From Triticum aestivum (lineage: Eukaryota > Streptophyta > Magnoliopsida > Poales > Poaceae): DNA of 64,000 nucleotides. This document shows, one piece after another, positions 36,229 to 48,364 of this stretch (position 1 is its first letter; each line of letters opens with the position of its first letter). Below the pieces are notes generated by a model. That model worked only from the letters and a program-made list of their open reading frames with translations. It was not told the origin of the DNA and did no database searches. Location: positions 313,424,900 to 313,488,899 of the forward strand of contig NC_057813.1 of NCBI RefSeq assembly GCF_018294505.1. Reading direction: 5' to 3'. A program made the position numbers and the translations under genes.

Positions 36229-37236
36229 GAAAGCGCGCTCGTTGCCTTCCTACGGGAAAATATCGATGTGTTTGCATGGCAACCATCTCGTATCCCTGGT
36301 GTTCCCAGGGAGGTAATCGAGCATCACCTTGCTATCTGCCCACATGCCCAACCTGTTAAGCAGAAAGTCCGGAAGCAGGCCTTGGAGAGGCAACAGTTTA
36401 TTGCAGAAGAGATCAAGAAGCTTGAGGCAACTGGTTTGGTCAAAGGAGTGATACAACCCACTTGGCTAGCAGACCCAACGGTAGTCTGGAAGGCAAATGA
36501 GAAGTGGAGGTTGTGCATTGATTTCACAGATCTCAACAAGGCTTGCCCGGAGGACACGTTTCCCATGCCGCGTATTGATCAGATTGTGGATTCCACTTCA
36601 GGCTATGATTTGCTCTCATATCTTGATGCCTATTATCGATATCACCAGATCTTCATGTCCAAAGAAGATGAGGAGAATATGTTGTTCATCACTCCATGTG
36701 GTACGTATTGCTTTGTCCGCATGCCATTCAGATTGAAGAACGCTGGGTCCACCTTTGCAAGGGCAGTCCAGATTGGTTTTGAACCTCAGCTGCATAGAAA
36801 CATTGAAGCGTATTTGGATGATATCATGGTCAAAACCAAGGACAGAGCAACCCTTATTCAGGATTTGGAAGAGACATTTGCAAACCTACGCAAGCTCAAC
36901 TTGAGGCTCAACCCAGAGAGATGTGTATTTGGTGTTCCCTCCGGCAAGTTGCTTAGATACTTTGTGTCCCACAGGGGGATCGAAGCTAACCCCGACAAGA
37001 TCAAGGCCATTGAGAAGATCCAAGCGCCAAAGACAGTTAAAGATGTGAGGTGCCTGATGGGGTATGTTGCCATGCTAAGCAGGTTCATCTCCAAGTCTAC
37101 CGAGCGTGCCCTGCCGTTCGTCAAGATTTTGAAGAAGGCAGGTCCTATGAAGTGGACTCCTGAAGCAGATGCAGCATTGCATGAGCTAAAGGCCTACCCG
37201 TCTTCGGTGCCTACCCTGGTTGCACCCAAACCCTAG
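36229..37236 (+). pseudogene. B reverse transcriptase
   Basis: One long open frame gives NIDVFAWQPSRIPGVPREVI, the RT blocks LCIDFTDLNKACPEDTFPMP, RIDQIVDSTSGYDLLSYLDA, FITPCGTYCFVRMPFRLKNA and the active site AYLDDIMVKTK (about 36811-36845), then FVSHRGIEANPDKIKAIEKI and DVRCLMGYVAMLSRFISKS. YLDD replaces the usual YVDD, and MPFRLKNAG has Arg for Gly. The TAG at 37234-37236 ends the frame before RNase H, so the polyprotein is broken. Confidence 0.88.
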
Positions 37237-38144
37237 GAGCTGTTGTTGCTATACTTGGCAGCCACCAAACAAGTGGTCAGTGCGGCCTTGGTAGCGCAGC
37301 GAGAAGTGAATGAGGAAGAGAGTGAATAGAGGCCGGCAGAGTCAGCTAAGGATTCAGACAACAGTGGGCACGACAACGAGGACAACCCCAAGGACATGGC
37401 AAGGAAAAAATTGGTGCAGCGTCTAGTGTACTTCATCAACTCCTTGTTACAGGGGGCTAGATCGAGGTACTCTAGCATGCAAAAGTTGATTTTTGGTCTT
37501 ATCATGGCCTCAAGGAAACTGCACCACTACTTCCAAGCCCATGAGATCACGGTTGTTACTCGTTTCCCGTTGCAACGGATACTCCGAAACCCAGAGGCCA
37601 CCGGCGGGATAGTGGAATGGACTTTGGAGCTATCCGGCTTTGGTTTGAAGTTTCAGAGTACATCGACTGTCTAAAGCAGGGCATTGGCAGAGTTTATTGT
37701 GGAATGGACGCCAACCCCTAATGAGGAAGTGACAGAGACAGTTATCCCTGACAAAGAATCACCCCAAGAATGGATTATGTATTTTGATGGTGGTTTTTCC
37801 TTGCAAGATGCAGGGGATGGCATGCTGCTTTTCACCCCCTCCGGGGAGCACTTGAGGTAGGTCATCCAAATGCATTTTGCCCGGGAAGAAGAAACCAACA
37901 ATATAACAGAGTATGAAGGGCTCTAGGCCGGGCTCAGGATTACAACAGAAATTAAGAAGCTGATCATTCGAGGAGATTCACAGCTGGTGGTGAGACAAGT
38001 CAACAAGGATTATCAAAGTCCATTTATGGAGGCATATATTGAGGAAGCGAGAAGATTGGAGGAGCACTTTGACGGATTGCAAACAGAACACGTACCCTGC
38101 GCGAAAAACAACATAGCTGATCATCTATCAAAGTGTGTTGCGTA
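37237..38144 (+). pseudogene. B dual RNase H
   Basis: The first RNase H has LLLYLAATKQVVSAALVAQR, LVQRLVYFINSLLQGARSRY and HEITVVTRFPLQRIL. The second, of archaeal/plant type, has WIMYFDGGFSLQDAGDGMLL, NNITEYEGL and LIIRGDSQLVVRQVNKDYQS, ending KNNIADHLSKCVA. The D-E-D residues of the second domain are visible. This pair is diagnostic of the Tat lineage. Stops at 37327, 37672, 37858 and 37924 are present. Confidence 0.88.
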
Positions 38145-38364
38145 GAAGCTTCCTATGGGACGAGGAACTTTTGTTCTCCGTCTTACTTAGTCCTAAGTAT
38201 CCCAAGAAACAATGGCCAGAAAGAGGACAAAGTTGGACCCGGAAAGCCTCTCCTGGTAGAGCCGTCCGCTCCCTGCAGAGACCCTTCCGGAAACAACTCC
38301 CTGCAGCCTGACGGACCACCCCCTCCATCCGGTCCCATGGACCTGCGACGAGGATGGTGCTCCC

Positions 38365-39640
38365 GTGGCAGAGGAGGTGCCGCTAGTTCTCATTGCCGAG
38401 CGACAAGCTCCAACTTGGGCAAGGCACATTGTCCACTTCCTCCAAACCGGAGAGCTTCTCGGCGACCAAGATGAAGCTGAAAAAGTAGCCCGGAGGGCCA
38501 GCATGTATCAGTTTGTCGATGACACTCTGTACAGAAGGAGGTCCAACAGTGTGAAATTGAAGTGTGTCTACTGGGAAGAAGGAACTGCTAGCTGAGATAC
38601 ACAAAGGAATGTGTGGCTCCCACATTGGATCAAGGGCGTTAGTTGGGAAAGCATTCCGACAAGGATTCTATTGGCCCACAGCCCTCCAAGATGAGATCGA
38701 GCTAGTCAGTAAGTGTGAAGCCTGCCAGTTCCATTCCAAGAAAACCCACCTGCATGCCCAAGCACTTCAAACAATCCCTCTATCATGGCCATTTTTGATA
38801 GGGGGGCTCGATATCCTCTGCCCCTTCCCCCGAGCAATCGGGGGCTTTGAATTTTTGTTCGTCGCCATCGACAAGTTTAGAAAGTGGCCAGAAGTGACTG
38901 CCATGAGAAAGGTGACTGCTCAGTCAGCTATCAAGTTATTGAAAGATCTGGTGTATCGTTTTGGAGTTCCGGCAAGGATCATCACCGACAGCACCCAGTT
39001 CACGAGTCGCGCCTTCATGCAATATGTTCATGCCCTCGAATGCAAGATCTCATTCTCCTCTGTGGCACCCCCCAAAGCAATGGACAAGCTGAGAGGGCGA
39101 ACACTGAAATGCTACGTGGAGTCAAGACAAGAACCTTTGACGCTGCAGAAGCACGGCAGGCGGTGGATCGAGGAGCTGCCGGTGGTTCTCTAGTCCCTCA
39201 AAACGACACCAATCCGAGCCACCGAGCAGACTCCCTTCTCCATAGTCTATGGGGCAGAAGCAGTTATCCCCACAGAACTCATTTACGAGTCGCCTCGAGT
39301 ACTTGCTTTTGATGAAGTCATGCAAGATCAGCACCGGCATGACAACACTGTGCTACTCGAGGAGAACCGTCTCTGGGCTGCTACGCGTGTTGCATGCAAT
39401 CAGCAAGCCCTGCGTCGCTATCATAGCCACATGGTTCATGCCCGGTGTTTTGAGGAAGGTGACCTTGTCCTTAGGCGCGTTCAGTCTGCCAAGGTACACA
39501 CAAGTTGTCACCAAAGTGGGAAGGCCCTTACCAGGTAGTACGAGTCACCGGACCCAGCACAGTCCGTCTGGAGATCGGAGATGGCACTCTGTTGCAAAAC
39601 TCATGGAGTATTGAGCATCTCTGCAAGTTCTACCCGTAAG
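38365..39640 (+). pseudogene. B integrase
   Basis: The N-terminal part (LIAERQAPTWARHIVHFLQT) passes, after a frameshift near 38575, to the HHCC domain (AEIHKGMCGSHIGSRALVGK, CEACQFHSKK). The core has GGLDILCPFPRAIGGFEFLF and RIITDSTQFTSRAFMQYV (DNGTQF shortened to DSTQF, one residue missing), then in another frame PQSNGQAERANTEMLRG. The tail includes PFSIVYGAEAVIPTELIYES and FEEGDLVLRRVQSAKVHTSC. Frameshifts near 39075 and 39525 and a TAG at 39191-39193 break it. Confidence 0.85.
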
Positions 39641-40376
39641 GCGCGAGGCTGTCAGGCCCGGCAGCCACCCATTTGTACATGCCTTACCTCAGCTGCATGT
39701 AATTGCTTGTACAAAGCCGGGGCGATGACCCCGTGCAAGAGAAAATAAAGAATTGTTGTAGGGGCCCCAACCTAGATTGCATGCATGCATGAGCTTCCAG
39801 ATCACTGAATAAGTATTTCATGAGCATCTGCATGTGCATATAGATAGGATATCATCCTGCATTCATTCTCGCCTGCATGGAGCTGCACGTTCTTGCCATG
39901 AATGTGGCTTCGACAAGGAGTTGGGAAGATTGCCCGGCACTGCGATCTCCGGCAAGCCAAACAGATAAGTTCTGCCTCTTGTCCATTCATGTTCTGTAAG
40001 CTATAACTTAAGCATTAGAAAACTTACCGCCTCTTCTTAGACTTAGGTGCTTCCATCCCTGACTCGAACGCTGCTTCGATTAGGATGGTCGCAGTGGCCT
40101 TTGGTAAAAGGAAGTTGGTGCGGGGTGGTACCTTTGTCTGTAACCCGGCAGATGTGGCTCTCCGGCAGACAAAAAAGGTTCCGGCAAGATAGCCTACCGG
40201 GAAAAATTTGTTTACTTACACTAAAGAGGTATCTCACCAATGCAAGGACATGTACATGCACGGGTTCCTGGCAAGGTTTATCTTTTTCATTAACATGCTG
40301 ATACAAGTACAAGCATTACAGAACACAAGCATGGACACGAGAGATTACATTATTTGAATTAAAATTTGGCAAATGC
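39641..40376. other. B region downstream of pol
   Basis: No coding sequence recognised on either strand. It belongs to B because the LINE at 40391 interrupts it and B continues at 41512. Confidence 0.55.
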
Positions 40377-41511
40377 CTACAGATTTAAGAATTTTTTACT
40401 ATAAATAGTAGGGTAAAACCCCACTGCAACTTTATTAATTAATAAAGGGCAATCTAGGAATAGTAGTTTTAAGGGCTTGAGGTAAGCCCTAGAGTAGGAA
40501 AGAAAAAGAAAAAGAAAAGGACATCAAGAGAAATCTAAGAAAAAGTCTACAACAGGAAAAGAAAAAAGAAAAAAGAAAAAGAAAGAAAGAAACAAAAAAG
40601 ATTACAAAAGGTTATCCAACCAGGCAGAGAATTGCCTCTCATGCTTCTGTTTTATTCTATATTTCAGCAGCTTTAGCTCCTCCAGATAGATGAATTTCCA
40701 GCCCTAGAAAGAGGGTGTTATATTCTCAAATATCTTGTTATTTCTGGTTATCCAGATGTCCCATGATCCTAGAATGATGATCTCCATAAAGAATGGACAA
40801 TACAGTTTATCCTTCAGATCTTGAAAAGCTTCTAGTACTGACAAGTTTGGAGTTCTTGTAGGGAAAATATAATCCCAGCATTGCCTTGCAAAAGAACATC
40901 CCCAAAAAATATGATGTAATGTTTCTTCCTGCTGACAATCTCTTACAGCACAGTTGTATGCTTCTAATACAAAGTTCTTTCTCCTAAGCAGGTTCCTGGT
41001 GTTAACTCTATCACGCAGTAGTTTCCAAAAGAAAACCTTGTGTTTTGGCTGACAGGAACACTTCCACATCCAATTGAAATGGGGTGGGGCATGCTTGTCT
41101 CCAATCAGCACTTTGTAAGCCTTGATGGATGAGTAGAATTCATTTCCCTATATGTAACTTCAAGTGTCCAGAGAGTTTATATACTCAGATTGCCTCAGAG
41201 AGATGCATAAATCTTCCATTTGTAGAAATTCCTCATAGGCTTCTATTGTGAGTGGTAGATAAAACAAGTCCTGAAGGTATTCAATGTTGACTACTATTTG
41301 CACATTTATTTGTGGGTTTTTGAAAAATGAATGAAGGTGGTGGTATTTATGCTTGAGAATGGATAGGTGCCATAGATCATCCTAGAACAATGCTGACTTA
41401 CCATCTCCCACATTACATCTAGCAATTGCTTTGTACTGCTCAATGAGAGCCAGGTTTGATTTCCACCAGAAAGCGCCAATCACATTATCTCCAGATGCTA
41501 CAGATTTAAGA
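40377..41511 (-). mobile_element. 5'-truncated LINE with 14-bp target-site duplication
   Basis: The 14-base direct repeat CTACAGATTTAAGA occurs at 40377-40390 and 41498-41511. Between them (40391-41497) lies the 3' end of a non-LTR retrotransposon on the minus strand. At its 3' end (left) a short poly(A), seen as TTTTTT at 40392-40397, follows a T-rich 3' region, as expected for target-primed reverse transcription. Confidence 0.9.
40704..41497 (-). pseudogene. LINE ORF2 C-terminus with zf-RVT domain
   Basis: Reading starts in the middle of ORF2 with CNVGDGKSALFWDDLWH, the segment that follows the RT in plant L1-type elements. Then comes the zinc-binding reverse-transcriptase domain (zf-RVT, PF13966): FNWMWKCSCQPKHKVFFWKL, LLRDRVNTRNLLRRKN, CQQEETLHHIFWGCSFARQC. 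It ends with GSWDIWITRNNKIFENI and a stop at 40704. Two stops lie near 41150, so the fragment is dead. RT and endonuclease were never copied because of the 5' truncation. Confidence 0.88.
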
Positions 41512-42270
41512 TTGAAAAAGATAAGTGCCCTGTAAACTCCTCTCCATGTTCCTTCTCCCCCCGGGATACACGGAGAGAAGAAGAGAGGCAGGAGCAGCAC
41601 CCAAGAAGGAGCCCACACTGATCTCATCGAGGCCTGCCGGATGCAAGGCCTGGCAAGATCAGGAGTGGCGAGGCTGCGAAGGAGGAGGGCGACCGGAGTA
41701 GCCCGGCGACGCCTTTGGTCACCACCGCTAGGGCCCGCTAGAAGCCCCAGCTGAAGCGAAAATGGAGTCCTCCACCAAAGCTCAGCTGGAAGACTGCTGG
41801 AGGAGGCGAAGGCACTAAGAGAACGGCAACCTCCCCGGAAACCAGGAGGCCAGTGATGACGGTGTCGGGGAGGAAGGGAGGAACGAGAAGACGTGGCAAC
41901 AGGACGCCAGGATGAGACGAACACGTTGATGCAGTTGTACTTCATCCTGACAGCCTGCCTCCCGCCTTCTCCGTCTTCTGTGGCTTATCTTCATCAACAC
42001 CTCGCTAGGGAAGTGCCCGCCCCGCAGTCCGACACCCCCTCCGAAGAGACGGCGGAAGGCCAAGGCGTGCCTCTCGTCGACATCAACCCTAGTTCCAACG
42101 AGAGGGGCCGTACTGGGATTTCCAACGGTACCGAGCCCTCCACCTTGGGCTTGGACCAAGATCACTCCCCAAGTGCTAACACCATCAGTCGGCATCATCA
42201 ACCCGAAGGTAAAGCCTGGTGGCCAGCCCCAGTCTCTCCCTTCCGGCATATTCAAGATGGAGCAAGACAA
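41512..42270 (-). pseudogene. B antisense gene-like region, product not recognised
   Basis: The ATGs at 42270 and 42249 (MPEGRDWGWPPGFTFG) lie 50-75 bases after a TATA box on the minus strand. The frame is open to 41815. Other frames stay open to 41512 and give Ser/Arg/Pro-rich protein, so a frameshift is possible. The LINE then cuts the region. I recognise no domain. The position between integrase and 3' LTR, opposite to pol, is the same as that of the antisense genes in A1, A2 and F2, which is the main reason to list it. Confidence 0.4.
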
Positions 42271-42318
42271 AGAAGAAGGAAAATGCGGATAGATGCCTCC
42301 ACTCCTCCCATGCTCTTC

Positions 42319-42328
42319 CTTTTATAGG
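42319..42328 (-). promoter_or_regulatory. TATA box of the B antisense region
   Basis: On the minus strand this reads CTATAAAAGG. It lies 411 bases inside the 3' LTR start, close to the spacing in A1 (420) and A2 (425). Confidence 0.5.
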
Positions 42329-42738
42329 CGAGTGGGGGGCTGGGGGGCTGGATCCGCAACGGTCGACCATCGCCCTCCTCCACCAATTCAAGGAAACCGG
42401 GCCCTTGCCATTATACTCTCCCGCGCCACACACCTCCATTACCAACCCTGCGTGATGCATGCGGCATACTGGGCTAAGGATAAGGGCGTGGTGGGAAGAG
42501 TGAATTGGCAGTTTCTACCCCATGCATTAAAGTCATTCACGAGCCATTACTGGAGCGACCCCGCCGCTATTGGTTTTGCACGACGCGCGGGGAAACCGAA
42601 AACTTGCACAAAATGAAGTTTATGAAGAAGCAAAGAAGATCTCAAAAGACCAGCCTCTTCAGCAGCACTGTCTGTGCACTCGTTAGGCCCTACCCCGAAG
42701 ATGCTCGGCAGCGCGTTTGAGGCAGGCCCGTGGGCTTC
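42329..42738. other. B region before the 3' LTR
   Basis: No coding sequence recognised. It would contain upstream elements of the antisense promoter. The polypurine tract is poor (CAGGCCCGTGGGCTTC). Confidence 0.5.
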
Positions 42739-43650
42739 TATCGGTGCAAAAGACCCTGGGACTATCTCCCTGACTGTGCACATGCACAAAATCAAGATTG
42801 AAGCATCAGATGAAGATGAACAAGGGACCAAGAGACTCAAAGAACCAACAAGCAAACCAGAGGGACCAAGACCAAGCCAGAAGAACAATATATCGGCAGG
42901 AAAGAAGCCTCCCTTGCCCGGCAGGCGAGCCCGGCAAGGGGCGAGGCCACCCCCAGAAGAAGATGACCAAGGCATCCCGGCAGGGCCTGCCAGGAGCTGT
43001 AGAGGCCAGATCGCCCACCGTCTGCTCCACCATGACTCACGTCGTTGATCAGTGAGGTGTCAAGTTGCAGAGTGATTAAGTGGCAGCCATTCGCCACATG
43101 GAGGTCACTTCCCACCAAGAGAACCCACAGATCACAGCCGTCCTATGACCTGTCAAGCAATCAGGCGTGGAGCTGGCAAGATAGCCCAACAAGCCTTGCC
43201 GAGCAACCAATGATGTGACGCCAAGTGGTGCCTTAAATGCACACTGTCAGCCTGCAGAGTTAGGTATGATAGCACTATTTGCTATCATATCGGTGTCTAA
43301 TGACTAATTTGCCACTATGGTGACCCCTTAACATATAAAAGGAGCCCATGGCAACAGATCGAGAGGTTGGAAAGTTAGATCACTCACACCCCCGTACGCA
43401 CGTAGTCGCTGTTACCCTGAGGAAACCCTTGCCGAGCAAGTGTATTACGCACCACCACCACATTTCACCATCAATCCACCAAAGCAGGAGTAGGGTTTTA
43501 CACCTCATGACTGCACGAACCTGGGTAAAACTGCGTGTGTGATCTCGGTCGCACTGCCCCACATTGGTTTGATCTTTGTGCAACGCGACTCCCACTGCTA
43601 ACCAGCAAGGGTCGTCCTGGTCCCATAGGTGGCCGTGGTTTGCTGCGACA
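42739..43650 (+). repeat. B 3' LTR (912 bp)
   Basis: It starts TATCGGTGCAAAAGACC (TG mutated to TA) and ends TGCTGCGACA, with the TATA-like ATATAAAAG at 43333-43341. Its middle (43100-43120) shows the uninterrupted site into which A2 inserted in the 5' LTR. Confidence 0.9.
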
Positions 43651-44165
43651 TTGAGCCCTTCCTTGCTTATCTTCTTCGTCAAGAGCTGCTTGATGACCAC
43701 ACCTAGATACGACGCATAATTCTACACGCTTATAAGGTCCACGAGGCTGAGCTATACAAGAAAAGCACTACCGAAGTCCTCTAGAGATGTATATCTGAAG
43801 AAGAGGGGCAACAACATTTGGCCGAGATACACATTGGCATGGGCGGTCACCATGCGGCGGCTCGGGCCCTGGTAAGCAAGGCCTTTCGAGCAGCGTTCTT
43901 CTGGCCCACCACTCAGGGCAGACGCACACACAATAGCCCAACATTGCGTTGGATGCCAGATCTTTGCAAATCAAAGCCACATGGCCCCATGGCTCTCCGT
44001 ACAATACCGATTACCTTGCCTTTTGCGATTTGGGGGCTGGACATGGTCGGACCTCATAAAGGGGGGAGCAATAAGAAGAAATACCTACTGGTCATGGTTA
44101 ATAAGTTCACCAAATGGATTGAGGCAAAACCGGTAACTTCAGCTAAGTCCGGACCAGTCATGGAC
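43651..44165 (+). pseudogene. C integrase, first part
   Basis: It continues C after B: PFLAYLLRQELLDD, then the zinc domain AEIHIGMGGHHAAARALVSK and the core start WGLDMVGPHKGGSNKKKYLL and VNKFTKWIEAKPV, with the first catalytic Asp in GLDMVG. A stop near 43700 and loss of the Cys pair (CxxC reads degenerate near 43945-43970) show decay. E interrupts it after PVMD. Confidence 0.82.
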
Positions 44166-45105
44166 TAATGTGGAGCATCCTTCGGTCATCCCCATGGACC
44201 TACAATCATCTCACCAAGCACCAAGAGGACCCATGACAAGAGCAAGGGCTCGTGCTATTCAATCCGTGGTGACATCACTCCTACTTGAGTTTCCCTCTTC
44301 TTCAAGTGAGACATGGCTACTGCCTAAGTCCGAGATGCTATGTGTGATCAGGTACAACGCTCAACCCATGGAGCCGAGAGCTGAATAAGAAGTGACAGGC
44401 GTCAACTCTCTGGACAACCCGGAACTTCTAGCCAGAGCCCGGAACTTCCGGCCCCCAGACCTTCCGTCCGACCCGGAGCTTCCGGCCTCAGACGTCTTCG
44501 ACCAGCCCGGGCGAGCCAACTCTCTGGTTAGCCCGGAACCAGCCCGGATCCTGGCCCGGACCTTCCGGCCCCCAGACGCCAACCTAGCTCTACCCATGCC
44601 AACTCTCTGGTTAGGCCAGACCCTCCCCAGAACCTCCGGCGCCCGGAACTTCCGGCCCCACCCTGGCCCTGCCTGCGCGCAGCAACTTGGGCCAAGGCCC
44701 GTGTACCCTTTCGCCCCTTTGACTATATATACTCTTATCCTACCTACGTTTTAGGGTTAGCGTTGATTTAGCTCGTTTGTGAGATAGAGCTTCGCTCATC
44801 CATCCGAATCTACTCCTCGTGAGGGACCGACACCTCTTCGGAGAAAATCCCCCTGGATTCAAGACCTCCATCCGAAGAAGACCATCAAGACCTCCTCACG
44901 GAGAAGAACCGGTTACCCTTTGTATCGTCTCTTGTTGGATTTGGATCTTGTATTACCTCATTCCTCGATGATCTAGCACATGTGTGACATTTATTCTTGT
45001 TGGTTGACTGTTTTTCTCTCGTTCCCCTCCTCGTGTTCTTCGTGTTCTTCATAGGGACCCGCTCCAAACATGAAAGATCAGCCTCTAGGGTTCTACCCTA
45101 CATCA
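44166..45105 (+). repeat. E 5' LTR (940 bp)
   Basis: It starts TAATGTGGAGCAT (TG mutated to TA) and ends CCCTACATCA. The TATA box CTATATATA is at 44723-44731. Confidence 0.9.
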
Positions 45106-45107
45106 TC

Positions 45108-45122
45108 TTGGTAACATGAGCC
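45108..45122 (+). other. E primer-binding site
   Basis: TTGGTAACATGAGCC, two bases after the LTR, corresponds to TTGGTATCATGAGCC in D and resembles the initiator tRNA-Met site. Confidence 0.65.
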
Positions 45123-46504
45123 ATGTTGATCATGATTTCGGAGCCTCCCTTCTTTGTTTGCTAGCCTAATTTTGTTTATTTTGTTCCTAATTCGAAAATC
45201 CCCACAAAAATAGCCCTCCCAAAATATTTTGTGATTTGTTGGTGTGATGAAGTTTTGTTTGATTTAATCCGTGAATTTTATGTGTGGCTCCTAGATCTAG
45301 CTTCCCCGCCCTTCTTTCCCCCCAATTTTTTTCTTTTCCCCTTTGGATTTGGGGTTTCCCCAAGTTTTTCTGCCCAAATCCATGATCTCCAATTCTCTGT
45401 TCTTGGCAGATTCGCGACCACCGGAACATCCGACTCCCGGACCTTCCGGCCATCCTCGGAATCTCCGGACCCCGGAACTTCCGGCCTAGAAAGAAAGTTC
45501 GTGCATCTTCGACGACTTCCGCTACTTCGACAACTCCGACCACGGTGCAATGGCATCTTGGCCAACATACTGAAGACCGTGCACTACGACATCGACTACA
45601 ATCACATCCTTTTGGCACCTTCAACCGTAAGCAAGTACAGTAATCTCGACGACATCTTTGTCCAATCCTTGCCATTACATTGATATCCACATACCCCATC
45701 TTTGCGTACCTTACCCATCGAGACTAGCCTTTTAGTATTGCCAACAACTTGACTTGTGCACATTAGTGATCATACTCTATAGTATACAGACAATATCATA
45801 GTGGTCCATATCTTGATATCATCTTTTGTGTCACAAAGTTGTCATCGCATACACAATTGCTATCATGGTTCATGAAGTTTGCATGAGAAAAGAGCTCAAA
45901 AGTGAAAGAGCCAAACAAGCTTTTAAGCAAAGAGGAAAGATAAGCAAAGAGCTTATAAGCAAGAACCATAGCATCATACTACATTAAGATTGTCATATCC
46001 GATCATCTCGGATCATATCACCAAAATACCATACATATAGCATACTTGGGATAGATGTCGTTGCATTTTTGCCTAGTAGGTTGTGCACAAGTACATATGC
46101 GCCTATTGTGCAATCATGCTAGCGTCTCTCGAGTATTGTGCAACAAGAGCATTTTCATGGACTCCACATTTTAGCTCATTTTTGGTTTGCACAATCCCAC
46201 TTATCTATTTGCGTGTGTGTTTCCATGTACCACTACTTGCTTGGTCTACTTGTTGCATTTGCAAATTTGTGAATCTTTTCCAACATTATTGAAGCTCACT
46301 TACAATTGCATCAAATTTTGTGCCACCATCCTAACCAAGCTCCACCATAAGCTTTTACTTGTGTAGGTGCAAGAACCGACAAGAATTGGTACCAATTGTG
46401 CTATTTCATTGTCCGCATTTGAGTGATCTTGATCCATCTTGAACACTGGTCAAGGTACATTTGGTATAAGTTCTTCTCCTTCTCCCACTCACATTTTGCT
46501 TGGA
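45123..46504. other. E untranslated leader
   Basis: Homologous to the D leader. Near 45420-45490 it repeats the U3 motif CCGGAACTTCCGG and variants. No conserved coding sequence. Confidence 0.7.
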
Positions 46505-48364
46505 ATGATGGATAGGCCAAGTTCTTCTACCAACCCGCTCTTCATCGAGCAAGACGACGACATGTCATCATTCTTCACCAAGAGCCAACTCTTTGGCGCA
46601 CAACGAGCATTGCACCAAGAGCAACAAGCGATGACCGACCGCATCGACAACCTTGCCACCGACATGCAACTCTCCGAGCAACGTACAAGGGACGACTTCA
46701 ACAACAAGCTCGACGCTCACAAGCAAGATAATGATGCAACAATGGACAAGATCCGTGCCTTGTTGGTGAACCATACTCCTTCAACTTCTTCATACTCAAG
46801 ATGGAGCCACTCAAGTCGACACTCCGACGACACCTTCTCTGGCTCAAGTACACCAACATCGAACACTCTCGATGAGTCGCACGTCAAGACCGTCATGCAT
46901 CCCGCAATCCTCTACACGGCAATCATCCGCAAGAGCAAGTCGACGAGAAAGTACATCGTACTCAACCAAACCAAGACCCTTTTGCACAAGCTCAAGAACG
47001 ACAATGTCAACGGCGCCAATAGGAAGCACGAGTGCATATACATCAAGAGGAACAAGACACCAAGGCTCAATGTCTTCAACAACAACAACGTGAAGCACAA
47101 GCTCTTGAGGCGCAACGTGCCCTTCAAGAATCAAGTCGAACCATTGCCAAGCGCAACCACGATAGGCGCAATCAAGAGGAAGCACCTTGAGAAGAAATCC
47201 ATGAGCGTAACTACCAACGAGGAGTGCAACTTCAAGTTCCTCCACATCCTCCTCAAGCTCGACAAGCTCCTCCTCAACCTCAAGTTCAACAAGAGCAAGA
47301 TGATCATGGACTTCCTCCACGCCAACAGCAACATGAGGTTGATTATCCTCCACGTCAAGGGCATCATCATCACCCTCGACAACAACACAATGAAGAGCAA
47401 CGCTACGGCAAGCTAAAGTACACCATGCCTAAATTCAATGGAAGCAATGATCCCGAAGGGTACCTCTCATGGGCATTGAAGGTCGACAAAATCATTCGTT
47501 TGCACAACTTAAGGAAGAGAAGAAGATCGCTATGGCATCGCTTGAGTTCCATGATTATGTGCTCATATGGTGGGAACAAGTCCTTGAACGCCGTGAAGCA
47601 AAAGAAGAACCACCAATCACCACTTGGACTCAAATGAAAGATGTCATGCGAGCACATTTTGTGCCCACATACTACAACCGTGATCTCTTCAAGAAGCTCC
47701 AACTCCTCAAGCAAGGAACAAAGAGTGTTGAAGAATACTACAAGGAAATGGAGATAGCCATGATTCGAGCCAATATCACGGAAGATGATGAGAAAATTAT
47801 GGCACGCTTCTTGAATGGCCTCAATCATCCCATCAAGAAGATTGCCGACTTCCAACCCTACTCCAACCTCATTGAGCTCGTGCATCAAGCTACAAAGGCG
47901 GAACGTCAAGTGCAAGTTGACTTCAAGTACGGCGAGTACTCATCCAAGACCTACGGCTTCTCCAACACCCAAGCTTCAATGACTCCTCCAACTTCTACCT
48001 CAACCAAGCCATCTACAAGCAATGACGACAAGTCAAGTCACAAGAAAACTTCGACAAGCTCAAGTCATCCTCCTCCTACTACAAGCAACTTCAAGCCACG
48101 CGCTTCATCATCTACTCCAACCGATGAGACCGTCAAGACAAGCTCATTCAAGTGTTTCACTTGAGGCGGCCGATGCCACAAGTCCTTCCAATGCACAAAC
48201 AAGCACACCATGATCCTCAACGACGACGGAACCTATGACTTGATGAGTGAAGAGGAGATGGAAGCCCTTGAGCAAGTGGCCATGCACCGGCGTGTGAACG
48301 GGGATGAAGATGATCAAGTCTTTTGTGACAAGGATTTGAGCACGCTCTGGTTGTCTCCAAAGTC
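46505..48364 (+). pseudogene. E gag
   Basis: An ATG at 46505 (MMDRPSSSTNP) opens a frame reading FTKSQLFGAQRALHQEQQAM. A frameshift near 46865 enters the Gln-rich coiled-coil part, which resumes in frame at 47224. The core MPKFNGSNDPEGYLSWALKV is followed by a deletion frameshift near 47510 and then EKKIAMASLEFHDYVLIWWE and FVPTYYNRDLFKKLQLLKQG. In the zinc knuckle the second Cys codon is TGA (48163-48165), so CFTCGG reads CFT-stop; His and the last Cys remain (CHKSFQC). Confidence 0.85.

Larger units (their letters stand above)
23728..43650 (+). mobile_element. B: Tat-lineage gypsy element with nested A2 and LINE
   Basis: LTRs lie at 23728-24094 plus 32901-33449 (916 bp without the insert) and at 42739-43650 (912 bp). 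Its own length without A2 and the LINE is about 10 kb. The flanks CCGAG (23723-23727) and TTGAG (43651-43655) fit a 5-bp TSD with two C-to-T changes; joining the C frame over one copy gives P-C-T-E-P-F. Internal order is gag, protease, RT, RNase H, archaeal-type RNase H, integrase, then a long 3' region with an antisense promoter. It is the best-preserved Tat pol in the window, yet it has several stops. Confidence 0.9.

Noticed and set aside
41382..41945. Open frame joining antisense B sequence with LINE sequence as a fusion gene
   Set aside because: The 14-bp TSD shows that the join is an insertion border; the shared frame is chance.
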